Shown piece after piece: positions 53,719-63,229 of a stretch of 64,000 nt of DNA. A model generated the notes under the pieces. That model did no database searches and was not told where the DNA came from. It saw nothing but the letters and a program-made list of their open reading frames with translations. Both the position numbers and the translations under genes were made by a program. This DNA is from Bin55 sp965220235 (lineage in GTDB: Bacteria > Pseudomonadota > Gammaproteobacteria > Pseudomonadales > Azotimanducaceae), in contig OZ244815.1 of assembly GCA_965220235.1 (NCBI GenBank), positions 2,852,001 through 2,916,000 of the forward strand, written 5' to 3'. The number at the start of each line of letters is the position of its first letter. Within the stretch, counting starts at the first letter, position 1.

Positions 53719-54495
53719 TTAGCTACCTTTGAACTTCGGTGTTCGTTTTTCGAGAAATGCTCGAATTCCTTCTTTTGCATCGTCGGTCTGAACCAATGCA
53801 CCTTGCGCATACTTTTCAAGCATCTGTGCGGCAGCAGTACTCGCCTCCATCCCAAAATTCACCATCATTTTCATGGTGTGCGGGACAAATGGCGCAAACT
53901 CGGCAATATGCACACTCATACTTCGTGCTTCATCGATGAGTTTCTCTGGTTCAACGATCCGCGTGATTAGACCGATAGATAATGCACGTTCGGCGGTAAT
54001 CGGATCGCCCATTAACAGCATTTCTAGCCCCCAACCTCGACCTACGATTCGAGGTAAGCGGGCTGTCGCGCCTCCCCCGGGAATGATTCCTAGTTTGCCT
54101 TCAGGCGTTGCGAATCGGGACCGTGGTGTTGCGACACGTAAGTCGCATCCTAGAGCAACCTCTAATCCGCCACCCATACAGATTCCATCGATCGCGGCAA
54201 TTGCTGGCTTCGATAACCGCTCTAACTGATCGGCTAATCCCTGTACGATAGGTTCGAGCGCCTTCTTAAAGTCACGATCTTTGACTTCGCTTAAGTCTGA
54301 CCCGCTCGCGAATGCACGACCACCAGCACCTGTGATGGTGACCGTTCGTACCAGATCATTCCGCTCTGCTTCCGCGACCGCATGCTGCAATTCTTCGAGT
54401 GTCTCTAGTGAAATTGCGTTGTGTTTTTCAGGTCGATTGATCGTAATTAACGCCATAGGCGCATCGATCTCGAGACTGATCTGGTTGTAGCTCAT
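53719..54495 (-). CDS. enoyl-CoA hydratase/isomerase
   Basis: A 258-residue crotonase with both catalytic glutamates: the first in CMGGGLEVALGCDL and the second in FATPEGKLGIIPG. Oxyanion motif GSDLSEVKD. It is therefore a likely true hydratase, unlike the crotonase at 43893-44696. ATG 54495 is preferred over the one nine bases upstream. It lies 60 bases upstream of the MaoC pair in the same direction. Confidence 0.88.
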   Translation of the reverse strand: MSYNQISLEIDAPMALITINRPEKHNAISLETLEELQHAVAEAERNDLVRTVTITGAGGRAFASGSDLSEVKDRDFKKALEPIVQGLADQLERLSKPAIAAIDGICMGGGLEVALGCDLRVATPRSRFATPEGKLGIIPGGGATARLPRIVGRGWGLEMLLMGDPITAERALSIGLITRIVEPEKLIDEARSMSVHIAEFAPFVPHTMKMMVNFGMEASTAAAQMLEKYAQGALVQTDDAKEGIRAFLEKRTPKFKGS

Positions 54496-54545
54496 ATTCG
54501 CCACCGAAGTGAACGGCGGATTTTAGTTCGTGTGATCTGCCGGAC

Positions 54546-55862
54546 CTACGGGCTTGTCAACGCAAGGTTAGATCTCGCGATCGTTACGCAAACGTCGGTA
54601 CCACCACCTTCGTTTTCTCCGATTGTGACCGACCAGCCGAAGTTGTCACACAGCTGTTTGACAATTGCCAAACCAAGCCCACTATGCCGGTATTCACCGC
54701 CGCGAGCGCTATCCATTCGGTAAAAAGGTCGGAACACTCGTGCGCGTTCCTCCTCAGGAATTCCACTTCCATGGTCTCGTACGTGGATAGCGACTTGATC
54801 GTCGTTGACTACTACGAACAGTGAAACATCACCAGCATGTTCAACCGCATTCAAAACTAGATTCATTACGACTCGACTGAATGCACTCGGCGCCAGTTCG
54901 AGCTCGAGTTGGTGTTCTCCTTCCCATTCGATGCGCGTATCTGCAACAATACCATCAACTAGAGACGTAAAAAACGAATGAAACGGTACGCACTCCGGAG
55001 ATTCTTGTGTCCCGCGTGCGTATTCGAGTGCTTTCTCGACCAGTTCATCCATTTGAGAAAGATCATTTGCTAATTGGTCGGCAACACTGTCACCGAGTTC
55101 ATCTCGATTAATCTCCAGCGCGAGGCGCATTCGAGTTAAGGGTGTTCGGATATCGTGGGAAATCCCTGCTAACAGCGCAGTTCGATTCTCAAGCAATGCA
55201 GTGATCTCTTCATACATTTGATTGAGGTTTGTTGTGAGCGTTCGAATCTCTCTTGGTCCTTCCACCGGGATTGATTCAAATGTTGTTCGTTCACGAAAGC
55301 GTTCAGTCGAGTTGGAGGCACGTTGGAGCGGTCGAGCGATACGCCGAACCGCTATATATGAAGCTAGCATGACGATGATCGCTGTAATGATGACGACCGC
55401 GAAACCAACGATTTGCTGTGTCAAGTAGGGTAACTCGGACGAAAAACCGATCTGCAGTTCAAGCGCACCACTTGTCGGATTTGGTAGGTTAACCCAATAG
55501 TGCTCTTCGTCTTCGTAAAACGTCACGTCAGTACCGAAACGATCGACGAGTGCACCTCGCAATAGCGAGAAATAGCTCGCGTCCCATGCGGCGGGTGGCA
55601 TGTCTTGTTTGATCGTACTAACGAGCAAGCCGTGGTCGACAAGAACTTGAAGCTCAAACTCTGCACGTCGGTCAGCTGGCAGTTCAAAGTACGTATTCGC
55701 TGCAAGTTCGATAGTCGCAGCTTGATTGTTTGCCGCTCGTTGCATGAGTGGTTGGACGATTAAGGCATTGATGGATAAAAGGGCTGACGCCACAATTGCA
55801 GTTGCCGCCAGTGCAAATACCGCCGTGGTACGGGTCAGTAGCGACCCGCGGAACTCGATCAC
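54546..55862 (-). CDS. sensor histidine kinase, EnvZ type
   Basis: A 438-residue kinase: membrane segment (AVFALAATAIVASALLSINAL), periplasmic domain, second segment (VVIITAIIVMLASYIAV), HAMP, H-box SHDIRTPLTRMRL with the phosphorylated His, N-box NLVLNAVEHAG, G-boxes DHGSGIP and GLGLAIV. GTG 55862 starts 4 bases after the regulator stop and has AAGGG upstream. Its stimulus is unknown; EnvZ orthologues sense osmotic or cytoplasmic conditions. Confidence 0.93.
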   Translation of the reverse strand: MIEFRGSLLTRTTAVFALAATAIVASALLSINALIVQPLMQRAANNQAATIELAANTYFELPADRRAEFELQVLVDHGLLVSTIKQDMPPAAWDASYFSLLRGALVDRFGTDVTFYEDEEHYWVNLPNPTSGALELQIGFSSELPYLTQQIVGFAVVIITAIIVMLASYIAVRRIARPLQRASNSTERFRERTTFESIPVEGPREIRTLTTNLNQMYEEITALLENRTALLAGISHDIRTPLTRMRLALEINRDELGDSVADQLANDLSQMDELVEKALEYARGTQESPECVPFHSFFTSLVDGIVADTRIEWEGEHQLELELAPSAFSRVVMNLVLNAVEHAGDVSLFVVVNDDQVAIHVRDHGSGIPEEERARVFRPFYRMDSARGGEYRHSGLGLAIVKQLCDNFGWSVTIGENEGGGTDVCVTIARSNLALTSP

Positions 55863-55866
55863 GCCC

Positions 55867-56682
55867 TTAGGCGTCTGGACGGAACATGTACCCCTTGCCC
55901 CAAACGGTCTTGACGTATTTTGGATCGTTGGGGTTATCTTCGATTTTGCTGCGTAATCGTGTAACCCGCACATCGACATTACGTCCAGCGGGCATTTGGT
56001 GGCAACCTGTCAATCGAGTGTAGATGAACTCGCGATCAAGCACTCGAAAAGGTTCGGTAACAAACAAAGCCAATAACTCTATGTCAGCCGACGTGAGTCC
56101 GACCAGATCACCATCCTTTCGTAATTCTTTGGTGCGCATGTTCAACTCAAACGAACCGAACGCGTGTACGCGGTCCTGCTCAAGTGATGAACCCTGACGT
56201 GAACGTCGAAGTACTGCAGACATGCGCGCCAAGAGTTCTCGCGGATTGAAAGGTTTGGCTAGGTAATCGTCCGCGCCGATTTCCAATCCTGCGATACGAT
56301 CATCATCACTACCTTTTGCCGATAGCATGACGATGGGCATACCGTCGATTTGCTTCAATCGACGCGCAATGGACATGCCGTCTTCACCAGGCAGCATCAA
56401 ATCAAGGATTAACAGATCAAACGAGCGTTTGTAAAGTTCGCGGTCAAGCCCACGCGCGTTCCCAACCGTAACGACTTCCATACCCTCACGGGTAAATAAG
56501 GTGGCGAGGGAATCGCGAATGTACGCGTCGTCATCGACGACTAAAACACGAGCTCCCGTATATTCCTTCGGGCCGGGAGCAACAACCTGATGGCTATTGC
56601 TGTGAGGAATAGCTTCGGCCAGAGGATACTCTACGAACAGGTGGTCGCGGCTTTCGCGTCTCAAGTTCGCGGACCGCCTCAA
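55867..56682 (-). CDS. ompR: response regulator, OmpR family
   Basis: A receiver domain with VLVVDDDAYIRDS, phospho-Asp in LLILDLMLPGEDG, and Lys in LAKPFNP, then a winged-helix DNA-binding domain ending in VWGKGYMFRPDA. Paired with the EnvZ-type kinase. The only start that keeps the frame open is a TTG at 56682 with GAGGAAG ahead; it overlaps the upstream gene by 89 bases. About 45 residues precede the receiver, longer than usual for OmpR, so the true start is uncertain. Confidence 0.9.
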   Translation of the reverse strand: MRRSANLRRESRDHLFVEYPLAEAIPHSNSHQVVAPGPKEYTGARVLVVDDDAYIRDSLATLFTREGMEVVTVGNARGLDRELYKRSFDLLILDLMLPGEDGMSIARRLKQIDGMPIVMLSAKGSDDDRIAGLEIGADDYLAKPFNPRELLARMSAVLRRSRQGSSLEQDRVHAFGSFELNMRTKELRKDGDLVGLTSADIELLALFVTEPFRVLDREFIYTRLTGCHQMPAGRNVDVRVTRLRSKIEDNPNDPKYVKTVWGKGYMFRPDA

Positions 56683-57112
56683 TATCTTCCTCGTTCGAAT
56701 CCACGCGGTGTATCACGATTTCTTCGAGAACGAGTTCTTCTACAACGTCGCGCGTCGCCGCAGGCTCTGGACTTCTGACTCGACCAAAACGACGTTCATG
56801 TTTTTCGACCTTAAACTCACCATCGCGCTCAATCCGGCGATGGACCTCAAGGAGTAACTCGCGACGTTCGAACGCAGTCAATAGACCAATCTGATTTAGT
56901 TTGTCGGTTATCTCCGCGTTGGTATACGAACGATAAACGGGCGTGTCTACGTCGATCTCACCAAGACGCGCTGAATGCACAACCGTCTGTACAAGATCTT
57001 TCGACGCAGCATCTCGAGAGCTGACGTCTTTCTTCGACGGCGGATCATCAGCACCGAAAGCAAATGTTCCAAGTGAGACGAACAGAACGCCCAGTAAATA
57101 TTGTGATCGCAT
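56594..57112 (-). CDS. hypothetical exported protein
   Basis: A 172-residue protein with a signal peptide MRSQYLLGVLFVSLGTFAFG and a highly charged mature part with Arg/Glu-rich helix (RRELLLEVHRRIERDGEF). The C-terminus ends in SSGRSYSSQQ. I do not recognise a family. It precedes and overlaps the OmpR gene, so it may be regulated with it. A GTG 30 bases upstream is an alternative start. Confidence 0.65.
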   Translation of the reverse strand: MRSQYLLGVLFVSLGTFAFGADDPPSKKDVSSRDAASKDLVQTVVHSARLGEIDVDTPVYRSYTNAEITDKLNQIGLLTAFERRELLLEVHRRIERDGEFKVEKHERRFGRVRSPEPAATRDVVEELVLEEIVIHRVDSNEEDIEAVRELETRKPRPPVRRVSSGRSYSSQQ

Positions 57113-57174
57113 GTTAGAAGAGAAGTTTAACCCCCTTCTCACGGATTAAGCCGAGTAAGACATCGGCAAAGAGC

Positions 57175-57218
57175 TAGTGGCAGTCGGTGCAATACCAACG
57201 TATCGCACCGACCCACTA
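57175..57218 (-). terminator. hairpin downstream of thiolase gene
   Basis: Inner stem gtcggtgc/gcaccgac and outer stem tagtgg/ccacta with a CA bulge. It follows the thiolase stop by 19 bases on its strand. There is no T-run, so termination by a Rho-independent route is only possible. Confidence 0.5.
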
Positions 57219-57236
57219 AGTTTACAGCTGCGCTAG

Positions 57237-58421
57237 CTATACAGCTTCGAAAAGTCCAGCTGCGCCTTGGCCGCCGCCGATACACATCGTGACGACGCCG
57301 TATTTCTTGTTACGACGCTTCAATTCACGAAGGACCGAACCGGTCAATCGAGAACCAGTCATTCCAAACGGATGACCGATTGCGATACTGCCGCCATTGA
57401 CGTTGTACTTCTCGTTGTCAATACCTAGCTCGTCTCGGCAATAGACACATTGGCTGGCGAATGCTTCGTTGAGTTCCCACAAGTCAACATCGTCCTGATG
57501 AACGCCGGCATTTTCAAGCATACGTGGAATCGCGAACACGGGACCGATTCCCATTTCGTCCGGCTCACATGCTGCTACGGAGAATCCGCGGTAAATCCCC
57601 ATTGGCTCAACGCCTAGCTGTTCAGCGCGCTCAGCACTCATCAACATCGTCATTGATGCCCCATCAGAAAGTTGGGACGCATTACCGGCAGTTACGGTGC
57701 CGTCTTCTTCAAATGCCGGAGGAAGTCCACTCAGACCTTCCATCGTCGTGTTAGGTCGATTGCATTCGTCAGCAGCGACCGTGACAGTCTCACGACTCTC
57801 TTCCTTCGTCTCTTTGTCGACTTTCAGCATTTCGACTGTCATCGGAACGATTTCTTCGCTCATATGACCCGCGGTTTCAGCCGCAGCATATCGAAGCTGA
57901 CTCTGAAGTGCATATTGATCCTGCATTTCTCGGGTCACCTGATAACGACGCGCAACGACCTCAGCCGTGTTACCCATCGCCATAAAAATCTCAGGTTTTT
58001 CTTCGATCAGTCGCTTGTTTTGCTCAGCTTTCCCTGTCGTCTGACGATTCCGCATCGAAATCGAATCAACGCCACCAGCAATCGCAATCTGCGCCTGTCC
58101 AGAGGCAATCTGATTCGCAGCAATTGCAATCGACTGCAGTCCGGATGAGCAGAATCGATTGATTGTCATTCCTGCCGTTGTGATTGGCAGTTTTGACAGA
58201 ACAACCGCAAGCCGTGCTAAGTTCCCATCTTGTTCACCCGCATGACTTGCTGCACCAACCACGACGTCTTCAACTTCCTGGGGTGAGATCTTCGGGTTTC
58301 GGTCCAGTAAAGCGTCGATCAAATGCGCGAGCATGTCATCCGACCTTGTCAGGTTAAAGCTCCCGCGAAATGACTTCGCAAGACCAGTCCTTACGCTATC
58401 TACCACTACTACGTCACGCAT
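57237..58421 (-). CDS. acetyl-CoA C-acyltransferase (thiolase)
   Basis: A 394-residue thiolase with Cys in NRFCSSGLQSIA, His in GHPFGMTGSR and the second Cys in CIGGGQGAAG. Such enzymes cleave 3-ketoacyl-CoA in beta-oxidation. No FadB partner is next to it. The start ATG is followed by RDVVVVDSVRTG. Confidence 0.92.
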   Translation of the reverse strand: MRDVVVVDSVRTGLAKSFRGSFNLTRSDDMLAHLIDALLDRNPKISPQEVEDVVVGAASHAGEQDGNLARLAVVLSKLPITTAGMTINRFCSSGLQSIAIAANQIASGQAQIAIAGGVDSISMRNRQTTGKAEQNKRLIEEKPEIFMAMGNTAEVVARRYQVTREMQDQYALQSQLRYAAAETAGHMSEEIVPMTVEMLKVDKETKEESRETVTVAADECNRPNTTMEGLSGLPPAFEEDGTVTAGNASQLSDGASMTMLMSAERAEQLGVEPMGIYRGFSVAACEPDEMGIGPVFAIPRMLENAGVHQDDVDLWELNEAFASQCVYCRDELGIDNEKYNVNGGSIAIGHPFGMTGSRLTGSVLRELKRRNKKYGVVTMCIGGGQGAAGLFEAV

Positions 58422-58556
58422 TTAGAAATCCTCCCTCGACGCTGACGTCAACATTAACTGTGTGGAAGCGGTGATTCTACTATTGAAGATCAACCTGCTT
58501 TCGAACTGACGCAATCACGGTACGCGTTGATCGATGCGTAAATCGACTCACTTTTG

Positions 58557-58834
58557 TCATTTAACCCGATAAATAACCTCACACTTAGCTCGAGCTCCAC
58601 CCTCACACCGCACTTCCTCACCTTCGGGGCAAATGGTGTCGGCTTGGACATTCACGATGACAGAACTGCCGTCTGCATCAAAAATAGACAAGAGCCCATC
58701 CGATAACTCGAGGCTTATATAGACTCGTCCCAAAGTTCCATTTCAACATCGACTAACCTCAGTCCGTCTTCAGATGCAGATTCACGCAACGTTAGTGTTC
58801 CGACCCGCTCATCCGAATTTGCACAGCTATGCAC
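58557..58834 (-). pseudogene. possible frameshifted small gene
   Basis: Two frames join by one shift: GTG at 58834 reads CANSDERVGTLTLRESASED to a TAA; a shifted frame then gives SLELSDGLLSIFDADGSSV and ends at 58557 in YRVK. The joined product would be about 90 residues with five Cys. No family is recognised. It may be a decayed gene or chance. Confidence 0.4.
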
Positions 58835-58994
58835 TTTGTCTCAGCCACCTATTCAACCTGAGCTTTTTCTGAAATTTCAGTCGCTACTTCAGCCTACAAA
58901 GGCGGTCGTGTCAAGGCAAACGTTACAAATGACGCTGAACCAAATCGTAGGAAATTTGCTATGACCTTATCCTCAGGTTCCGACACCTCTGACT

Positions 58995-60539
58995 CTACGA
59001 TTGTGGCGGACCTGCATACGGTTCAAATTCGTACCGACAAGGTTGTTCCATCAAACGTGGATCGTTTTGACTCTCCAGGATACCCAACAATCTTCCTTCA
59101 AGTTCACCTCGTACATTGCTATATTCAGATAGCTCCGCGACGTTCGCCATATAGTCCGGGTCGCGTTTAAGGTCGTAAAGTTCCTCGCGGGGTCGTTTGC
59201 CGAACGCTAATTGGAAGAGCGGTTCAACGTCCAAGTCTTCTCGGTGTTGAATCATGTATGCCTTCGTCGGACTTGCGTCTATGTCAGGATAGGCAACGAA
59301 TGTGTCATATGCGAGGTCTTCATATGAAGGTAGAACCGTATTTGGTTGATCCAGCCCTTTGGGGTCACCCATAGGCCAACGATCCGGTTCGAAGTTAACG
59401 ATGTAGATATAGTCTGCAGTTCGTATGGCACGCTGGGGATACGGAAGGTACTTCTCTCTTGCAAATGCGACGTGCCTCTCGCGTCCGGTTACGACGAAAT
59501 CTCGCGTCGCATCAAGCTGACCGTTTTTCTCGCTCGTAAGAAGCGGCATCAACGACCTAGCGGTCATATTCGCGGGTGATTGAATCTGACCCGCCTCGCA
59601 AAACGTCGGCGCAAGGTCCATTAGATTCACAAAATCGTGTACGACTCGTCCAGGTTTTATCTGATCAGGCCATCTCGCGGCCAACGTTACCTCGCAACCG
59701 ATGTCGTATAGATTGCATTTGGCACGCGGCATACCCGGAATGCCATGGTCGCCACTCACAACCAATAAGGTATTGTCAAGTTCATCTATCCGTTCTAATT
59801 CGTCCAAAAGGATGCCAAGTCCTTTGTCTACCGCCAAACATTCGCCAAGATAGTCAGCAGCGTCCTCTCGAACTTCGTGAACGTCCGGCAAAAATCTAGG
59901 AAGTCTGCCTCTAAGGTCATTCGGATCGATTCCCCAGAGCGCGCTCCCTGAACCTCTCTCCCAAGTCCTGTGTGTATTCGTAGGTCCCCACCAATAGCAA
60001 AACGGTCGATCTTCGGGGCGAACCTCAAGAAACTCCCGGAAGTTTGCTCTTGTTTCGTCATACAACACTTGCTTTGCGGATTCCACACCGAGCTCAGCCG
60101 CATGACGTGACACCCAATGAGAAAACTGATTGAAATTGATACCTGCAGACTGATATCGAGTCCGAATGCCACCGTAGGGTGCATTCAAAGCTCGACCAGG
60201 AGACCACACTTTGTACTGATACCCAATGAAATAACCGCCACTCGCTTCGAGCTCAAGAGGATATGTTGGGATCGACTCATCCCATTGCGCACCTTGCAAA
60301 ATTGCGCCTAACCCTGTTTGCCAAAAATACTGTCCTGACAGAATAGAACTCCGACACGGCGTACATGAGGGCGCTGGTACGATCGCATTAGTAAATAAAG
60401 CACCTTCGCGAGCAATCCGATCGAAACTAGGTGTATCGATGAGATGATTGAGTGAATTCGGGCGTTCAAATCGCGCGTATGCGCTCGCGTATCGGCCCCA
60501 GTCATCCGCAAACGCGAATACGATATTCGGTCGGGTCAT
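58995..60539 (-). CDS. sulfatase
   Basis: A 514-residue alkaline-phosphatase-fold sulfatase. The formylglycine motif CxPxR is in PSCTPCRSS (Cys59 to Arg63), ADDWGRYAS holds metal ligands, and SGDHG the later Asp/His. No signal peptide is seen. It needs an anaerobic or FGE-type activase, none in the window. Polysaccharide or sterol sulfate are possible substrates. Convergent with nothing close; the region before it is gene-free. Confidence 0.9.
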   Translation of the reverse strand: MTRPNIVFAFADDWGRYASAYARFERPNSLNHLIDTPSFDRIAREGALFTNAIVPAPSCTPCRSSILSGQYFWQTGLGAILQGAQWDESIPTYPLELEASGGYFIGYQYKVWSPGRALNAPYGGIRTRYQSAGINFNQFSHWVSRHAAELGVESAKQVLYDETRANFREFLEVRPEDRPFCYWWGPTNTHRTWERGSGSALWGIDPNDLRGRLPRFLPDVHEVREDAADYLGECLAVDKGLGILLDELERIDELDNTLLVVSGDHGIPGMPRAKCNLYDIGCEVTLAARWPDQIKPGRVVHDFVNLMDLAPTFCEAGQIQSPANMTARSLMPLLTSEKNGQLDATRDFVVTGRERHVAFAREKYLPYPQRAIRTADYIYIVNFEPDRWPMGDPKGLDQPNTVLPSYEDLAYDTFVAYPDIDASPTKAYMIQHREDLDVEPLFQLAFGKRPREELYDLKRDPDYMANVAELSEYSNVRGELEGRLLGILESQNDPRLMEQPCRYEFEPYAGPPQS

Positions 60540-60853
60540 GAATTGATGTGCAACTTGAAATTACGGTCTACTATACGCAACTTGCGAAATATCGGATTCA
60601 TCCTCGAGAAGTAGGGAGTCAACGATCAAACAACGTTGCCTCAAGTGCTTACATCGACATATCACCGAAGTGCTATCAAACTCCGTTCTCGAATAATCGT
60701 GAACAGAAAATCACCTGCCAACGAGCCACAATTTGACGTTATCAAGTTCATATAGCTTGCTATTGGTACCACGACCATGGTTAGTTTCAGTAGTCGCGAT
60801 TTCGATCATTGACCGAGTAGCAGAGTCAAGTCGACATATCCGGAATTACTGAG
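60540..60853. other. intergenic region upstream of RDD operon
   Basis: 314 bases with no supported gene. A TTGACG at 60733-60738 could be a -35 element, but I see no well-placed -10. Confidence 0.4.
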
Positions 60854-61564
60854 GTGCAGCCCGATCAACTAACAGAGCGCACTTTAGTGGACAGCCTGCT
60901 AACTCTCGAAACATTTACGGGCGTTGACATCAAACTCCGAATTGCAGGCGTCTACATCAGAGGGATCGCGCGCTTAATCGATGACGTGCTCAGATTTCTG
61001 ATTGTTTCTGCATTGACCGCACTCCTAGTACCTACTGGAGTTGTCGGTATCGGTCTCGCAGCGGTCCTAGGATTTTTGGTCTGGTGGTCCTATAACGTGC
61101 TATTTGAAATACTCAATAACGGCGTGACCCCAGGTAAACACTACATGGGACTTCGCGCCGTTAACGCCGATGGTACACCGATTGGATGGGCGAACTCGGT
61201 GATTCGCGCGTTGCTACTGGTGGTTGATTTTTTTCCGGTCGGATACCTTCTCGGCATCATTACGATGTCTCTGTCTGGAACTCAGCAACGCATCGGAGAC
61301 ATAGTTGCGGGAACCATAGTCGTCTACAACCGCCCCCTCAAATCACGACGCATCCCCGATATTCAGCGATCTGCACCTTTACCTGAACACCTGACCGCGG
61401 AGGATCAGCTTCTCTTCCTGTCATTCCAAGAACGCATATCTGAACTTTCTCCAGAAAGAGCAGTAGAACTCGCAGAAACGTTGGAACCTCTCTTACACAA
61501 GCGAGGTCAAGATGCCCTCATCGAAGTGAACGCAATCGCCCAGGGTATTCGAATCGGATCATGA
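60854..61564 (+). CDS. RDD-family membrane protein
   Basis: A 236-residue protein with several membrane segments and the RDD pattern: IARLIDDVLRF, NGVTPGKHYMGLRAV and QQRIGDIVAGTIVVY. The C-terminal part is soluble. It heads the operon with SpoIIM-like, DUF4129 and a following gene; in other bacteria this set neighbours MoxR AAA ATPase and DUF58 genes. GTG start. Confidence 0.85.
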   Translation: MQPDQLTERTLVDSLLTLETFTGVDIKLRIAGVYIRGIARLIDDVLRFLIVSALTALLVPTGVVGIGLAAVLGFLVWWSYNVLFEILNNGVTPGKHYMGLRAVNADGTPIGWANSVIRALLLVVDFFPVGYLLGIITMSLSGTQQRIGDIVAGTIVVYNRPLKSRRIPDIQRSAPLPEHLTAEDQLLFLSFQERISELSPERAVELAETLEPLLHKRGQDALIEVNAIAQGIRIGS

Positions 61565-62559
61565 AGCAATCTGCATTTGAGAGCGCCCACGGAGCTCTTT
61601 GGCTTTCGTTCGAGAACCAACTTGCCGAGTTTGAGAAAGTGGCGGGAGGACGCTCTCGCGGCGGTGGTGAACGGGATCAATTCGTCGCCGATTTTGAACA
61701 AATCTCAAAGCAACTCGCAATTGCCAAGACACGAGGATACAGTCTCGAGTTAGTTGATCATTTAAACGAACTCGTTACGCGTGGACACTTTGTTCTTCAT
61801 CAAAGTCAAACCAGTCCACTAAACAACATTGTTACTTTCTTTATTGCTAGTTTCGCGCATGAAGTTCGAAAGGCGCGCTATTTTGTAGCGGTCGCGGCGA
61901 CCGCATTTTTGCTTCCTGCGTTGGTCGTCGGCGCGATGATTCAATTCAGTCCACACTACGTTACGAGCGTTCTAAGTACTGCGCAAATTCAGCAAATCGA
62001 ACGCATGTATTCCACCACTCAATCGCGGATCGGTCGCGAACGATCCGGCGCTTCCGATATTGCCGCATTTGGTTTTTACGTATACAACAACACCCAGATC
62101 GGACTGACAGTATTCGCGACCGGTGTCTTATTTTGCCTGCCTTCGATCCTAACCCTAGGCTTCAATGGTCTATTCATTTCCGCGATCATCAACCATTTGT
62201 CAGTCATCGGATTAGGTACTTCTGTTTGGAGCTTTGTCGCCGGACACTCTGCGCTTGAATTAAGCGCGATCGTCCTTTCGGGGACCGCCGGAATCATGCT
62301 CGGTTATGCGCTTATTCACCCAGGTTCGCTGCCGCGTCGCGAAGCACTGCGTCGAGCCGGTTCGAGTGCGGTAAAAATCGTGCTTGGTGCGGCATTTATG
62401 TTCATTGTCGCCGCTTTTATCGAGGCATTCTGGTCTTCTCTTCAGTTTGTATCACCTGAAATAAAGTACCTAGTTGGTGCTTGTCTTTGGGTTTTAACGT
62501 TGAGCTACTTTCTATTCGCCGGTCGTAATGCAAATCGAGAAACTTCAAGTCGTACTTAA
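61561..62559 (+). CDS. SpoIIM-like (DUF95) membrane protein
   Basis: A 332-residue membrane protein with stage II sporulation protein M-like motifs: FYVYNNTQIGL, VLFCLPSILTLGFNGLFI and AGHSALELSAIVLSG. In non-spore formers its role is unknown; it goes with RDD and MoxR genes. It overlaps the RDD gene by 4 bases and the next gene by 32. Confidence 0.87.
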   Translation: MKQSAFESAHGALWLSFENQLAEFEKVAGGRSRGGGERDQFVADFEQISKQLAIAKTRGYSLELVDHLNELVTRGHFVLHQSQTSPLNNIVTFFIASFAHEVRKARYFVAVAATAFLLPALVVGAMIQFSPHYVTSVLSTAQIQQIERMYSTTQSRIGRERSGASDIAAFGFYVYNNTQIGLTVFATGVLFCLPSILTLGFNGLFISAIINHLSVIGLGTSVWSFVAGHSALELSAIVLSGTAGIMLGYALIHPGSLPRREALRRAGSSAVKIVLGAAFMFIVAAFIEAFWSSLQFVSPEIKYLVGACLWVLTLSYFLFAGRNANRETSSRT

Positions 62560-63229
62560 ACCACGATCGATGTGGGAATCTGCGGATCTAGGCACTCAGC
62601 TCGCCGTGCGTTGGTTTTTTCCGCTTTCCTTGTCCTGGATTCTTCTAGCGCTTCCGTTCTTACTCATCTCCTTTCAGTTTGATCGCCTTCTCGCCCAGCT
62701 TTTATTTCTATGGTGGTTCAAGCCCCTGTACGAACGAGCCGTGCTCATGTCACTCTCGATATTGACGTTTGACGGACGACTATCGATTAGAGCGATTCTC
62801 AAGGGATTTACAGATATACGGCTATGGTTTTATCTCACGATTTTTCGCTTTTCCTGGACACGATCGGAACACACACCGATCGATGCCCTCGAAGACTTAG
62901 ATTTCAATGCACAATCCCAGCGTCGACATTGGCTATACGCGAGCGACAGTCGTATCGCGTTTCTCGTCAGTCTATTCGGATTGCTGTTTGAAGCGATCAT
63001 TGTGGTTGCACTCGTCTCGCTCTTCTATTTCCTCACACAAAGCGACTTCAATTCGGCATACGCAGGTGTCTTGAAGATCCTAAATATCAATGAAATAAGC
63101 AAAGAAGAGTCAGTTTTTCTCACTATTGCAATTTTTGTCGCGATGGGTATTTCCGCTGTTTTTTTATGTTTCCGTTGGATTCGCCACCTATCTAGATCGT
63201 CGGACCATCAAAGAAGGTTGGGACCTTGA
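62528..63229 (+). CDS. DUF4129-type membrane protein, N-terminal part (frameshifted)
   Basis: A 233-residue hydrophobic frame with several membrane segments. After the stretch AIFVAMGISAVF it hits the T7 run at 63159-63165 and continues as a charged tail of no family. The rest of the protein is in the next frame. With one T removed the two parts join to a 471-residue protein of normal domain order. I read the gene as frameshifted or as carrying a sequence error. It overlaps spoIIM-like by 32 bases. Confidence 0.75.
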   Translation: MQIEKLQVVLKPRSMWESADLGTQLAVRWFFPLSLSWILLALPFLLISFQFDRLLAQLLFLWWFKPLYERAVLMSLSILTFDGRLSIRAILKGFTDIRLWFYLTIFRFSWTRSEHTPIDALEDLDFNAQSQRRHWLYASDSRIAFLVSLFGLLFEAIIVVALVSLFYFLTQSDFNSAYAGVLKILNINEISKEESVFLTIAIFVAMGISAVFLCFRWIRHLSRSSDHQRRLGP

